From Branchinecta lynchi (Eukaryota > Arthropoda > Branchiopoda > Anostraca > Branchinectidae), in contig JAKZAP010000014.1 in assembly GCA_023053575.1 (NCBI GenBank), forward strand, positions 868,001-932,000: a stretch of 64,000 bases of DNA, in the 5' to 3' direction. A model generated the notes under the pieces. The model did not search any database and was not told the origin of the DNA. It was given only the letters and a program-made list of their open reading frames with translations. Each line of letters starts with the position of its first letter. Positions within the stretch are counted from its first letter, which is position 1. A program made the position numbers and the translations under genes. Of the stretch, positions 11,701 to 26,700 are shown one piece after another.

Positions 11701-14700
11701 TCGTTTATTTAAAGGACCCGTCGTTCGTTTAATGCCAATACGAGATACTTTCATAGTCTTCTTTAACCCGCGGTACTGTGGTTTTGTCGTGTTTTTTTTT
11801 CTAGTACCTCGATTTCAGCTTATTACTAGAAAGTTGTAAGGGTTTAACCTTGCGGTTTTTACGGAAAGTATGGACCTTAGGCCGGATTGATGAATATGAC
11901 CTCAGATTTTAAAAAGCTCCGTAGAGCTCTTGCCTGGGGCCAAAAAGGATGGTTTTTGCTTGTCCTCGAGCCAGAGCCTACGGTATGTGAAGTGAAGCGG
12001 AGTTGTGTAGCCTATGTCAGAGAGGAGTTGTGTAGCCTATGTCAATAGAGGAGTTGTGTAGCCTATGTCAGAGAGGACTATCTGAAGTTATGCAGCCAAG
12101 CTTTCGTTTCATCAACCCATGTTTCTGCTTCCGAGTGGAAAGCTCCGTTCTAACAGGAAAGCAAGCAGGCACCAGTTTCATATTGAAGATGGACTAAAAC
12201 CTAAAAGTGCTAAAAATGTGAGGCAGTTGCCCGACCTCACAGCCAATATATCTTCTTAGAGTGGTAAATAGAAAAATTTTGAGAAACAAAAAAGAGTAGT
12301 TTTCCCAAGGGTCCGAAAGTGCTGCCATCTATTGTTTCTGCCAATTTCTGTTCGTGATTTCAGCCAAGTTCATCATTCCATTGTTTGCACTGGGGATGCG
12401 ATACAGAAATGGTATCAGGTATGGCTCTTAAGCTTTAAAAGTTCTCTCATTGCTAAAGAAATTAGAGCTTGTCCTTTGCTCCTTTCTAAGTGGTGATGTT
12501 AGAAAGTTGGCCTACGGCAAAAAAGTCAACTTTTGAACTAATACAGCTAGAATTTTTTCAACAATGGCAGTCGATAGACCTTGATCAGCTGATCAAAGTA
12601 TATTTCAGCCGTTTTTTTGGTACAACAATTCCTTGATGAGATGCAACAGTTTGAAAGTTTACCGGGGTTGACAACTACAGTAGTAAGGTACACACTGAAC
12701 CAGCAATAGGCCGATCCCAGTTTTGAGACATTTAGGGGTTTTGTAAGCAAGAATCGGCTGTTATACCATGATCATCTTCGGTGATGAGGGGTTTGCAGCT
12801 TTTGCTAGTTGGTTTGCCTATTATTTGTTTCCGGTGTATTTGATGCTAAGAACAGTTTGGTACCATGTCTATCAAGGGGAGATGGACTTGTAAGTAAGAA
12901 TTGGTTGCTAGAAATGGCTTCACGAGCTAATTTTATTTGATCTCTATAAATCTGAGGGTAAGAAAATTAGTCTCAATGGTCTTTCACTGTAACTTTAGAA
13001 TTAAGTCTTTAAGGGCCTGACAACTTTCTTGGTAGGGTACACACTCAGACAAAGAATATTTGGAACGCAATTGTGAGACATGTCAGGGAGTTGGAAGTAA
13101 CAATCCGACCGTATACCAACGACATAGTTTCGCAACAATTAGTAGAGTGGCATCTAGGGTATTTTGATCCTGAAAAGTTACGGATAGCTTTATAATACCA
13201 ACTAGGTTACATAAGATAATGTTCTAACCTTTCACCAGTCACGATGTCTACGATTGTAAAGGATAAAGTTCAACTGGCTGCAAAGTCGGTTTAGTCCCTA
13301 CTTCCGATATTCTGTTGTTGTTTTTTTTCCAAGCTGAGGAATAGCCATGTGATTACAGATTGTATTTTCAGTTGTGTTGGAGCATAACATTTTGAAAACC
13401 TTGATGAGTAGACAAATTAAGCATTTACCCGTTAGTGAAGAAACAAAACCAAACACTTTTGTCGGCGAAGCCGAACAAAGGGTGCTGCAACACTTCACGT
13501 TGCCCAGGCAACGTAGGTTTAGTTTCACACGGTACGTTCTAACCCCCTAACGACCACTCACAGATCTTCAAATTTGTTTGATTTCGCTATTTTCGATGCG
13601 TATCGTGTTTCCAACGCTTGTTCGCGAGAAAAGTTAGATATGTAAATTTTGCCCTGTTTTTTCTAGAAGTCAACGGGCCTGGACAAAGGCTTTAAACAGC
13701 CTAAGCCTTTGGTAACAGTGGCTGAACAAGATTCTTATTTTACATTCATCTCTTTAGTTTCCGCCTATTTATTTTAAGAATGGAAGTAGGCTTAACTGTT
13801 TATGAGTTAAGCCTACTCTGGTAAATCAGCCCTGAATGGTAAATCAGGGCTCGAGCAATAGTTTGACAGTCAATGCTTTAGATTCATGCCTAAGCATTTT
13901 ATTGATCTTGCTTTAGTCAACAAAAGTGTGGCAACTCTATCATCTTTGACTTGCGCCTTCGAATTCATGTGACCTGGTATTTCACATGGGATCCATTTCA
14001 TTCTCTTTTAGAGCCGTGAATACTCTAGTTTTATTTAAGCACGACCTGTTGTCAGATTTAGGCATTGCAAAGGGGAATGAACGATCTTGAGGGGGAATAT
14101 ACCGTTCGTAAATCATCCTTATTGGGAATTCGAATGGAATATGACGGTTCCTCAAGGGAACAGTAAGAAATATTGAACCGGACCGTTGCCGAATCGCTCT
14201 AGGAAATTGATAGCATGGGACAAGTCCTCCGTGCGTAGTTTACGAAGCAGGGTTGCCAGCTCCAGTATACAGGCACACCTTCTTGCTGCATTGTATTAGC
14301 TTCCGTTAAATTCAGTTCAGTTTTATTTCAACGCCAATTACGGACTATTTGAATAGCAGGTGGTAAAGTCAAACGTGCATTAAAAACCAACCAAAATTGT
14401 CAACGTATACTAGAAAGTGGTCGACTTACAAATAAAAAACTCAGAACAAACATTATAAAAATAGCGATTGGGTAATAGACAACGGGGGTTAAAATAGTAA
14501 CCTACTAATTTCTGTTACGTAGGGCAACAAAGGAGGGGACAGAACTATTCTTGTATCTCACGTGTCGGCAAAACACTGGTTGAAGGGTTCACTGTAAAAA
14601 GTTTTTCCGTATAAAGATTAATGTGAACTGTAGTATTTGCTACTCGGATTATTCTTATCTGTACGCAGATAAGATTAACACCAAATAGAGATAAGATGAA

Positions 14701-17700
14701 TCTGAGTAGCAAATACTGCAGTTAACTTTAATCTTTATACGGAGAAACTTTTTACAGTGTAGGGACTGGCTCACTTTCTGTTGTAAAGTGGGTGGGTAGG
14801 ATGTCGCGAAGGACTGTGTTAAGAAGAGTTTGGACACCAAAATTTAAGCACAAATTTTCACGGCGATGAGACAGGGTTGTCAGATTATATTTTTTGAGAA
14901 AATAGATATAAGGGACTATCAGAGATTTATCCGTTATTAGGAGAGCTTGGTATTATATCCTCTCTAGAGCATCCGATTGGTTGCGACATGGTCTTCGACG
15001 CTTGACATAGTTGAGGTTTAAGCCGCTTTCACACTGACGCGTTGAGGCTTTCACACTGAGCTACGTAACCTGTGCAACCCGCTTGCGGTGACGCAGAGCT
15101 TCCGCAGACAAATAAAGCTACGTAGGAATAGCACCAAGTTCTATTCTTGCGTAGCGTAGACGCATGCGCATCAGGTTTTTCAGTGAAAAATGGAAGTTTC
15201 TGAAGAAAACTGGAGAAAACCTACTAACGAGGAACAAAAACTTAGTAATGATGAAAGAAACGAAAATTCAGCATAAGAAACCGAGAAAGGAAAATGTAAA
15301 TACACACCAGCGATGGAAGCTTGTCGCGCAGGTGTAAAAGATACGCTACGCAACCTGTACGCAGCGCAAGATAAACGCATACGCAGCACATCGCAGCGAC
15401 GCGGCAATGTGAAAGCGGCTTTCGAGCATACCGAAAGTTTTTGAAGTTTAATCAAATAGGGCTGAGATGAGACGATCAGTTACCCATCACTTATTTACTC
15501 CAATAGATTTGAAGTCGGGACGAAAATACGTTATGCCTCTTCCTTACTCCGATATTCATATAATCGATCCTCGATGTGCTTATACGGCTCACGATGAAAA
15601 AATATAAACAAATTCTTAGTAGAGTTAAAATAATTCAGTGTATTCAAATCGAAGATATAAAATTAAGCTGGCTCTTCATTTAAGCTTTAAGTGTGACTGG
15701 ACTACGATTAAGCCTTTTTGGACATCAAAATGCTGCAAATAAAATTAAACCAATATTTTAGGTGTTATTCTATGGGTTCCACTAACAAAATTTCAACGAA
15801 AATTTCAGCGTAGGAAAGGATCTTTGCAGTCTTTCCGTGATTGTCCTACACGCGAATACAATCGAGAGAGAGAGATATACAAACAGCGTATTTTCCGAAT
15901 TTGTCCTTAAGGTTGATTGTAATTGCCCTGCGACCGGAATATATAAAATAAGTCAAAATATAGTTAAGACGCTAAAACAAAGAAATTCAACAATAACAGC
16001 GACCACTTTTAATGGTTGTTGTACAGCTCAACCAAACTCGAGACAGAACTCCTTCGATCGACAGAACACCTGTTGCGGACTGGTGAGTAGGGTTCGGGGA
16101 TGATGGAACGTAAACAAGGAATAGACATGGTCTTAGTACCTTCTTTTCGCGTCCAGATTGGTGAAGTTGAACTTACCAAGCAGTCGCCAGTAGACTCCTT
16201 TTACGCCGAAAGTATCTCGCGAATATGTATAACGCTGTCGCACTACCGCATGTTTTGTATATCGCGCCGTTCTAGAATTGCCGAGATTCAAAAACGCAAG
16301 CTCCGTTCCCTTCACTTCAGATTTGCGAAGTTTCTGCTGTGTTGTCCCTTGTGGACGAGGAACATAGGAACAAAACACCAGATATGGTTAAAAATACCAA
16401 ATTGCGGACCCCAGTATTGCAGTGAATCGGATGATTTCAAATTTTCAGGGGAAGTGGAACCCTCCATGGCTTAAACATTTTATAGTTCTCGATTGTGTAG
16501 TTATTCTGTTAAATGACATGTGTATTTATCTGTGTTCTGCCATACACTTCTCTCCTTTTTCTTTTTCTCCTCTCTTTTTTCTTTACTCCGTTTTGTTCTG
16601 AGTGAAAAATACGCGTAATAAATACTTCACTTACTTTAGAAGTCTCCCATAGCCCTAAAATATTTCTGGGCCAAGTCAACGAAATATTGTTAATTTGGAA
16701 AAGACTAGCCCTAGAACACTGGTGTATGTGGGTTATCGTCATCTGTAACAGTATTTCTTGCACTTTCTAGGCCTGGTCTGATCTCCGTACTACAGCGACA
16801 TTTGGAGGGAGAATACAAGCTTTCAGCCTGGTTCTTCATGTCCATAGTTTGTCGGTTTGTTCCTGTCAAGTCCGGTGATTTCGCAGCTGATGCCTTTCAG
16901 CAACTCCTTTCAAATGACAAGAGCGAGGTAAAGTTGTTTTACCATGAACATCATCCTTAATTTTTAATAGTCTACAGATCACGTTCAACGTCAACACCCT
17001 GTTTCCTACTTCGCTTAAAGGACCTGTCTTACCTATAATTCTAACGCAACCTACTTCCATAATCACTACGTATATTTCTAAACCCGGAGACCCCAATTTC
17101 GTACGGTACATTGTAACCACGCTGATTGTCTCACTTGCCGTGTTTTGCTACCTTCGATGTGTATACGCTGTCGACTGTTGTCTACGAGAAGTTTTTCCAT
17201 TAGAACAAGACCAAAGGTTTCGATGGGATCCCAAGATGTTAATATTTGCTCACGACAATTTAATTCGGTCCTGTAGATATTCGGCCTTCAACAGACTTCT
17301 TAAACATTTTTACTTTTAAAATTTACAAACAGGTTAACGCCAATGGTAATAATCGGAGAAGAACAAATTCGTATTTGTCAGAGCAAACCGGATACGCCAG
17401 CTGGATTTCAACAAGTTCAGATATATTAAGATATCCGTTTTGCGCTGTCAAATATTCAGATACGGATTCAGCATATGGTTTACCCCATAGCCTACGTCGT
17501 ATCTCCTTCCTTCCTTAGTTCTCCCCAACTTCCTGTTTCGGCCGAATTCCAGACAAACTACTTGTCTGGCAAAAAACTAAGCTCAAAAGCGAATTCAGCA
17601 TGTCTCCTTACCCTTACACCAACTAATCAACTTCAGATTAAACTTTTACTTTTAAAAAAATTTCCGGTTTCAGTCGGATTCCGAGCGATCTATCTGACCG

Positions 17701-20700
17701 GTGAGAAAATGATTGTCATGTGCGAATTCAGCATGTCTTCTTACCCGCAAATCGAACATATTATCAAATTTAAATAAAACTTTTACTTTTAACAAATTCT
17801 TCGGTTCGGGCCGGATTCCCGCCGAACTGATTGTCCGGCGAGAAAATAAATTTTGTATTCGGACTCATCACGTCTCTCTGCTCCTAATCGAACCTCTAAT
17901 CAACTTCATATTAAACTTTCACTTTTCACTAATTTTTCGGTTTTCGCCGGATTCCGGGTGAACTATTTGTCCGCCGAGAAAATAAATTTCATATTCGTAT
18001 TCAGCATGTCTCTTTACCCCAAAATCAACTATCTCAATAGCTTTCTCAAAATATTTGTTTGCCCCTCAATTTGAAACCCCTCCCCCACCCTCAAACATTG
18101 GGCTTCGTAGCCCATCTTCGAACTTGACCTGTACTTTGACCCAAAGGATCCTCCCACCAAGGTTCTTCAAAATATCTCAATCCCTTCGAGAGTTATCGTG
18201 CGGACAGTAGACAGACGGGCAACTTTTGCGATGTCACAGGTTTCCCTCCACTTACGTTTTGGGATCCAAAACACCGGTTATCTAAATTGTTTCCCTGTTT
18301 TTGCTGTAAGTCAGCAGGTCTCGAAAAAGGCTTAAAACAGCCAAAATTCTGGGTTATTGAAAGCACAGCCTAGTTTTAAAGTATTCAAATATATTAAAAT
18401 ACTGTAGGTTGAAGAGTAAATAGTGCGAGGGGTCCTTTAAAGGACCTGTTGTACCTATACTACTCACCCGCTCCACGTTCTGAAGAGCACTGACGCTCAT
18501 ACAGTGGGCACCATGCCCGGAGCAAGGGCACAGTACTGTTTGAAAAACTAATTTCATACCAGATTTTCAGTTCAGCCCCATCGGTCCCCAATCAACGTCC
18601 AGTCCATCTTTGTCTTTTCGTATCCAAGAGATGAACTTGAGACCTGTCATAGACGACCTTAACTTATGGGAAATCTGGGCCCAGCTGCCCATGAACGGGA
18701 CTGTAAGTGGGGGGTCGGGACCGATTAAATGCGTATCTACACATATATATCCTTAAGTTTACCAACTTAGAGTCTGATTCCAGTCACGGGTCAAAAACTT
18801 AACTCGTGGGCAACTTAGGCCCATTAACATGGAGGGTGGGAGGGTGGTTCAGTTCCACGTATATATCCCAACCCTGAGATCTAAGACACTGTGAATTTCT
18901 TCGCCCCATCTTCTGTTATTGTCAAGTTAAAAGCATTAAAAAAGGGCAGTCTGGGTCCAGTTACCCTGAACGAAGTGGGAGTGGAGTTTGGGACCCCCTT
19001 AACCCCGAAAGAGACCCCAATGCTCACAAGCCTACCAAGTTTCAACTTGATACCTGTTGATTCCTGTCATTGGTTACGAACTTTACTCTTGGGCAATCTG
19101 GGCCGAGTTGCCCTTGAACGGGGTGGGTGGGGCAGGTGCAACTTTAAAAGTAACTTTCTAGCCTTAAGGATCAACAAGTACTGGGAATGTCATCGTCCTG
19201 TGTCTAGTTCTGGTCATGTTCTGAAGAATATTCACTGGGCATTCTGGGCCCAATTGCTCCTGAATCGGGTGGGTGTTGGGGATTGGGACTCTCAAAAGCA
19301 CAACTAGACACCCATACCGACAAGTGTACCAAGTTTGAACTTTATACCTGTACTGGTCACGAGTTATGAGCGCCACAAAAATCGGTGAAAATCGAAAACG
19401 GGAAACCGAAAGCTGCTACAGAGCTCGTAAGAGTGGATTGTTCCAAGGAACACCCTACTAAAAACGATGTATCAAGATGAATATCTTCAAGAGAAGTTTT
19501 TCTGCGGGCGATTTCTCACTTCTTGGAATTCGATTATTTTATGGTTTCATGTCTGCTCAAGTTCTACCTTTTTTTTTTAATTTGACCTAACTAATCGTTA
19601 CTTGTGTACAAGTTTAAAGCATCAAGGTCTGTCCACGCTCTAGCTAGGATTAAACCGGAAACATTATTGGTCCAGTTCTGTCTGCCCCTCTCCTTAATAC
19701 TTCTCAGTCCCTTGTATACGGTATCACTTGAGAAGTAAAATCCAGTCAGTAAATTTCCTTGTTCCCAAACATAATGTTTTCTTTTCCGATACTGTCCCAA
19801 TAAACACATTTTCGAGTTGGACAGTGGCAGTTTTAAAGTTCGAGTTCTCGGGACATTTTATGTTTCGATGGGTAGATGATATTGTTCTATGTTTAGAGGC
19901 TTTAGGGGATCTAAAGTCTTATTTCTGGTACCGTAGTTGATTAAAACGATGGGGGAGGGGGAGGAGGGGTGTTTTGGGGTGTTTCCGTTTTGCACGTTTT
20001 GGAGTTGGACAGTGGAAGTTTTAAAGTTCGAGTTCTCAGGACATTTTATGTTTCGATGGGTTAGAAGGTTTTGTTCCAAGTTTAGAAGCTCTAGGGGATC
20101 TAAAATCTTATTTCCGGTACAGTAGTTAATGAAATCGCTTCGGGAGAGAAAGGGGTGTTTTGGGGGGTTCCTTTTTGCATACTTTGGAGTTGGACAGTGG
20201 TAGTATTAAAGTTCAACTTCTCTTGACATTTTGTGTTTGGGTGGATAGAGGTACTGTTCAAAGTTTTGAAGCTGTAGGGGTTCCAAAGTTTTATTTCTGG
20301 AATAGTAGTTATTGAAACGATTGGGGGGGGGGGGGGGTAGTGCTCCGTTTGGAAAATTATGGAGTTGAAGAGTGGTAGTATTAAAGTTAAAGTTCTCAAG
20401 ACGTTTTATTTTTGGGTGGGTTAGAAGACGTCGTTCTAAGTTTAGAAACCTTAGGGGTTCTAAGGTAAGGCACAGTTTTAATGGCAAATATAAATAAACC
20501 TGGTGTTTCTAAAAAGCATCAGACATGCCAGTGTCAGAAAAAAACGACGCTTGACTAATTATGATGGGTTTGTGAAAATTATTACTACAATTCTAGCCTA
20601 AGGCGTTGTAAAGAAAAAACAAACGAACAACTATACTATCACACATCAAAACTCAAATCTAAGGACAACACGAGAATTTTATATTGACTAAAGAAAAAAA

Positions 20701-23700
20701 TGAAAAATATAAAAGGTTTGCGACATGGGTCTGATCATCCTCAGAGCACAAAGAAAAATGAATCAATTAAATCAGACAGAGGAAATATAATTGCTAGATA
20801 ACATGAATCTTTTTAGAGCTCTTTTAAAAACTTTCCTATCTTCGGACACTTGGAAGAGTTCCAGGCAATGAATTCCATACTTTTACACCTGTATGACGAA
20901 TAGAAAAGCTAGACCTTGTAGAAGGATAACAAATGGTAGAAAGATTGGACCGCCGTATTGAAAGCCGTTCTAAAGTCTTCTTTCCTTAATACTTGTTAAT
21001 TACCACGATTGGGGTAGGGTGGAGGGGTGTTTTGAAGTTCACTTTTTGAATCTGAATTCGTCTCTGATCAGGAATCTTGTTTTCGCTTATGTTGGAAACC
21101 CGGACATTTTCCGAGAATCTTCTTTCACACATGATTCTCGAACGCGTGATCTGATCCTGACGGAACGTGATAGTTGGTGATGGCACATGTCCTAGGGTTG
21201 GAAACCCAAAAACTATTGAAAATTAATTTTTATCAGATCATAGTCAGAGAACACTTTCATATTCTGCAAGATGACGATTTTCACCTGAAGTAAGATCGAT
21301 TTATTGGTCCGGTAAAAAAACAGTAAAAAAAAAGTATAGTAGAAGAAAGCCTCTTATTCAATAACCTCTTCTTCTTATTACTTCTACATAGAAAAAAAAA
21401 AGAAAAAAAGACACGCTCAACTTATTTTGGCTCTACAAACTTCCGTTTTTCTCCGGATTCTGAACCATTGCTCCGGTAGGAACCAGAAGCAGATATAGAA
21501 TCAGCAAATCATGCAGCACCAGACTTGCCAGTTGCATACAGTAAACTGCGATTTCGCAATTCACTGATTTTTTGTTCATTTCTTCTTCTTTTCTCACCAC
21601 TGCCCAGTCTTCTCTTATTAACGCGTTTTTCGTCTCACCGGTGATCTCACTACTACCGACCTCCTGAATAGGCTCTGGATCTGGTTGGTCTGCACCTGGT
21701 ACCATGCTCTTATTATTATTACGTTAATTACATGAGGAATGTAAGGTTTCATTGGGAAAGAAATAGAGAGCCGTGATTTTTGGTTTTTTTTTATTGATCA
21801 GCTAATTATCCCTCTAGGATGATGTACGAGGATAAATGTAAACTCGGATATTTCGGTTGCACTTCCGGCAAACCGTCCTCAGCGAAAAACAAACAACTAA
21901 AGGCGTATTCTCGCCGTTCCCCGAGGACTCCTCGGGGAATCGAAGGGAACGGCGAGAATAGAGGGAGTCACTCCACGCGGACTCCGCGTAGAGAAACAGC
22001 GAGAACACGGGGAATGCTTCCAAAATCGATTTTGTTCGAATAAGAAATATGCAGTTGACGAAATTAGTCTGGATGCACTTTATTCTTGGTTTTGTTTATT
22101 CTGATTATTTTTAATTAATTTTACATTGCACCAATACCAGCAAAAATTGATTCCCCTCCGAATCTGAAAGGGAGTCCTTTTTTATGCCGGGGATGATAAT
22201 CGGAGCATTCCCCGTCCGTGGGGACTCGCGAGAATACGGGGAGTGAGTCCTCGGGACAAACAAAAACGCGGGGACTCCTCAAGTGGAGTCCTCGGGGAAC
22301 GGCGAGAATACGCCTTAAATCATAAAATCCAACACAATACCAACAGAAAAGTGATGCGGAACCAACAAAACATACAACGATATGTAACTTAAAAGAAAGA
22401 ATGATGCTGATTGAAACGACAAACAAGTTCAAATAAAATAATGAAAATTAAAATGTGCGTGTTAAAAGTGTATATGTACAAGTCTGTGATTATTTTACAA
22501 TTCTGAATTCTGTGTCTATTTACAATTTACCAATTCCCTGGGAAAGAGCAGAAGCTATCACCCAGCCATTGTACAATTCTTCGCTTTACCAATCATTGTA
22601 CAAATAACTTCTTCTGGTTTTTAGTTACATATCGTTGTATGTTTTATTGGTTCCGCATCAGGTATTGTGTTGGATTCTATGATTTAGTTGTTTGTTTTTC
22701 GCTGAGGACAGTTTGCCGGAAGTGCAACCAAAATATCCAAATTTATCCCTCGCCCATCATTCTAGAGGGATAATTAGCTGATCAATAAAAACCCCGAAAA
22801 TCACGGTTTATATTTCTTTTTTATATGAGGAAGAACCAGACACTGGTTAATCCGAAAACGGAATGTAAGACTTGAGTGCAGTCACCAGTGAATACAGAAA
22901 CGCCTTATAAGCAGAACCACGAACCACCGGTGAGTACTCCGGGGAAATAAACGCAGCTATTCTTGAATATGGGCGACATCTAAACTATATAGTTTAGAGC
23001 CCTCCTTGTAGTTTCCAAGTCCCCTAAAGTACCGTATATAGACCTCCTTGAAGCACAATGGGTACTAACTATGCTTTAATTTTTCTAACATGCTTCACAT
23101 ATATACATTTCTGACTTTCACTAGATAGTGCTTTAAAAATAATCCGTTTTCTTGTTATCACTTGCCATTGACTCTTCAGCGTATCGGCGGAGACGATTTC
23201 AGAGCATGGTATTGCAAGGCGCGGAAATTCAAAAACTCTCGGCGATGTACGAAAATCAATCTTATTGTAGGTCTGTGTGACTAGGATGCTATGGCGGCTA
23301 AAATAAGTCGTCTCTGTAGCTGGCAGATTGCTCTAGTGTTACATGATGAAACTTTCTGTAGTTTGTAGTACAGATGTAAAGTTTTGTTTCCTGGATTTAC
23401 AATACTGCCAAAAATGTACAAATATAACCGACCTACCTGCAGGCACCTGCAGCTGATTCCAGAGCTTACAAGAAATTCTCAGTTAGCACCGTTAATATAA
23501 TGTTTGTCAACAGTACAAATAATCCGGAGGATATACTAACAAGGAATACATAAGAGTAAAGAAACTCCGCTTGTATTTGTCGTAGCCAGTAAATCGGACT
23601 ATGGCAGTCAGCAAAAAACGGCGTAACGACATTTTAGCCAAAATAAGTTGTCGGGGAATCTGCTGATTTCTGATGTAACATTGTATTCTAGGGGGTGGGA

Positions 23701-26700
23701 ATGTGGTATCATGATTGTTTGATCCGCCCATTGAGCTTTAATACTTATAATTTAGAAACTCTATTGAAGCGCCGTGAAAAACTTTCGTTAGTGTGTGGAA
23801 CTAAAATCTTGAATACACCAGCACTATGTGATATCCTCGCCCCAGATTTTTCAGCGGCAAAAGTAAGGCCTGAGAGAGTGGTAGCCCAGCCAATACCCAA
23901 ATTGCAGCCAATTAAACATACGACGACTCGTTACCTAAGAAGTTTTGTTTCCGCCTTTGTCAACCTTTTTAACTCGTATCACTAAATGCATATAGATTTG
24001 CACATTTTGTAGATATGTCTGACAAGTATTTGTTATATCCAAACTAGTGTAGAATTTGCTTTTTATATAATTAATGTTAATACGGACGAGAACCACCAAA
24101 TCAGCTTGACCGTTACATCGGTTTTGACAACAAATTGAATTGAAAATTGAATTGAATCAAGCTCTTGAGAGCCCCAGTGCCGACAGACATTCTTACCCAA
24201 TCTTTTGCAGGGGGTTGACGTTCAGATTCTCCAGCTGGTACTTCAGACCCTAGTTGCCATCTCCATGCAGCTAAGTCCACACAAAATTGAAGCTTTGCAC
24301 TCTCAGATCCTGAACTTGTTGTCAAGTTTCCACCTCCCTGCTGAGCTTATTCCGGTGGCCCGGGATGTTCTTGTTGCTACTTCTAAAAGAATTCAGCCTT
24401 CCAAATGTGAGGAATTTGTGACTGAATGGGCAACTAACATAGTCAAGGTACGTGGTAGACGCAAGTCGTCATGGTGGTGCGTCGAATTTAATTTTTTTAT
24501 TAATTTATATTTCTAAGCATTTTATAAGTACCCGATGAAAAATTTATCTGAAAATAGTACTAGGAAGTAGGACGAAAAAGTAGCATGCAGTACTAATGAT
24601 GCTGCTACATGCTTCTACTTCAAGGCTACCGTGTTACTGCATACTACTATATACTACTATTAGCAAGACCGGATGCTACTGGATACTACTACATAAGATT
24701 AGACAAGTCTGAGGCACATTAAATGATAGTATTCTTTGCTATTACAAAGTATTACATGCAACGTTTTCGCACTACTACCATACTACTACGCAGGCTACAA
24801 ATTTTTCATCGGGTAGTGAGTGAACTGAAAGAACAAAAATGATCCTCAGCCGGGATTTGAACCCAGGACCCTCTGAATGAACGAATTTATTACATGCAAA
24901 GGTAAATGAACGCTTACCAAGAAATTACAAAGGGTATTCAAAATCTACAACGACAGCAAAAGATAAATAAACGCAAAACGAGAAATACACAATGAAACAC
25001 GAAAAGGACAATAAATTTACTGCATTAGCTGGGGCATGAGGTAATGGGCAGGCAGGCGGTTGAGTGATGGCAGAAGATGTTCTCTTATTTCTTGTAGCTT
25101 GACAGTTGGGTCCAAGACATAAAAATTCTCCATGATTCAGTACAAGGCAGGCGTTCTTATCATTTGAGCTACCGAAGAGCTTGTGAACACAGTTCGCAAA
25201 CCACTGCAATAGTCTGGTAGAAACCGGCCATAGGAACAGTGATCCCGTCCGAAGACAATTTCATCTAACCAGTTCATATTCCCATCTGGTTTATTGGTCA
25301 CGGTACAAGTCGCTTCTTTACAGTGCCATCTATGTATTATTTATTTTTCTAGTGTTGTTTATTTAAATAAATAGCTTACAGCTAGAAAAGGAAGTCAGAA
25401 CCATGCGAAATATTTACAACTGGTACAAGATACTAATTCATACAGTTCGTGGAAATCACCCTGACGTAAAAGCTGGTAAAACAAAATACTGTTGAAAAAC
25501 TGACTGGGCCAAAATATAGCTCTAAGAAAATGTAGCTGACGTATCCGTTTTGCTCTGTCAAATATATTCTTACCCAGTTTTAACTATTCACTAACTTTTA
25601 AAAATAAACCCATATTTAGGTGAATATACTTTTTACGAATTTATAAAAAAAAACGAGGGAGGTAGGACCCCTGTTCTAACTTTCTTCTTTTTCCTTAAAG
25701 GACCCATCGTACCTATATTTCTACTGCAACCTATTTTCGTATCTTCATTCATTAATTCTTAAACCCCGAAACCCGACTTGCATATGTTACATTCCGAAAC
25801 CGCTAACAACACACTTGCACTTGCCACGATGCAATAATTTATATGTGCATTATGCTCTCAACGAGTGTTCGAGTTTAATTTTTCCTAGTTTGCTAGAACT
25901 CAATGGGTCTTAGAAAAGGCTCAAAACAAAAACCAGAGCTTAGTTTTACAGGATTATGATGGTTTGAATGTTGAAACATAAATAGTACGAAGTACGAGGT
26001 GAGCTTTAAACGACACCTGAACAATGAAACCATACTTGAACACACCATGGAGAATTCATTTACAGACATGGCGACGGAGAGCATTCTTCTCTTGAGCGTG
26101 ACGTTTTCAAAATAGTCATGTTCGTTTCTGGAGGTTTGCAGCCTCCAAGACAAAAAGCGCAATTCATTCAAATCTTGTACAGCGATGGCTGGATCGCATT
26201 GGAATTTCTTCTAGATATACGTTTGGGCTTCACTGGTTAAAAAATATTCTAAAAGAAGGGTTGATTGGAGACATTGGCTCATTTCTAAAATCGCTCGGTA
26301 CTGAAATAAGGACAGATGCAAAATGGAGCAAAAGTCATAGCTTGGAAACACTATTTCGTATTTAGATTGGGTTTTCTGCAGGCAATGTTAACGGAATTCA
26401 TACAGATAGGGAGGATACTTGGTACTCTTCATTCAGGTGTACTTCAAGAAGGAGTTTTTTAGTGTCGGGTCGGGTCCTTTAGATATATGGCATTCTTCAG
26501 CGACTTATCTTTCGTGGTAGATCCCGAATTAGTGGAAGCATGACAGACAGGCGGACATTACGCTCGCTATAGGCGCATGAACTGAATTGCAAGTGCCATA
26601 AATTATCTCCTTGATGACTCCCACGAAGTTCTTGAAACTAAAAACCGAATTAAATAAAATTTTCGAAGTCAATATACAAACCTTTCGCTATTTTTTGCGT

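Noticed and set aside
12364..12418. Possible 55-bp exon with AG and GT edges in intron 2
   Set aside because: It accepts the phase of E2 but ends in phase 0, whereas E3 needs two preceding bases. The family alignment is continuous from E2 to E3.
16100..16474. 124-codon + frame as a gene
   Set aside because: No recognisable domain, lies in intron 2, overlaps another frame on the opposite strand and has no sign of conservation that I can see.
18568..18704. Possible exon (acceptor-like tttcag at 18567, GTAAGTGG near 18702)
   Set aside because: It is one unit of the degenerate 135-150-bp tandem repeat (18590-19390), and E3 to E4 already join in phase and in family order without it.
18891..19307. 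138-codon open frame
   Set aside because: It reads through tandem repeat units and has no domain.
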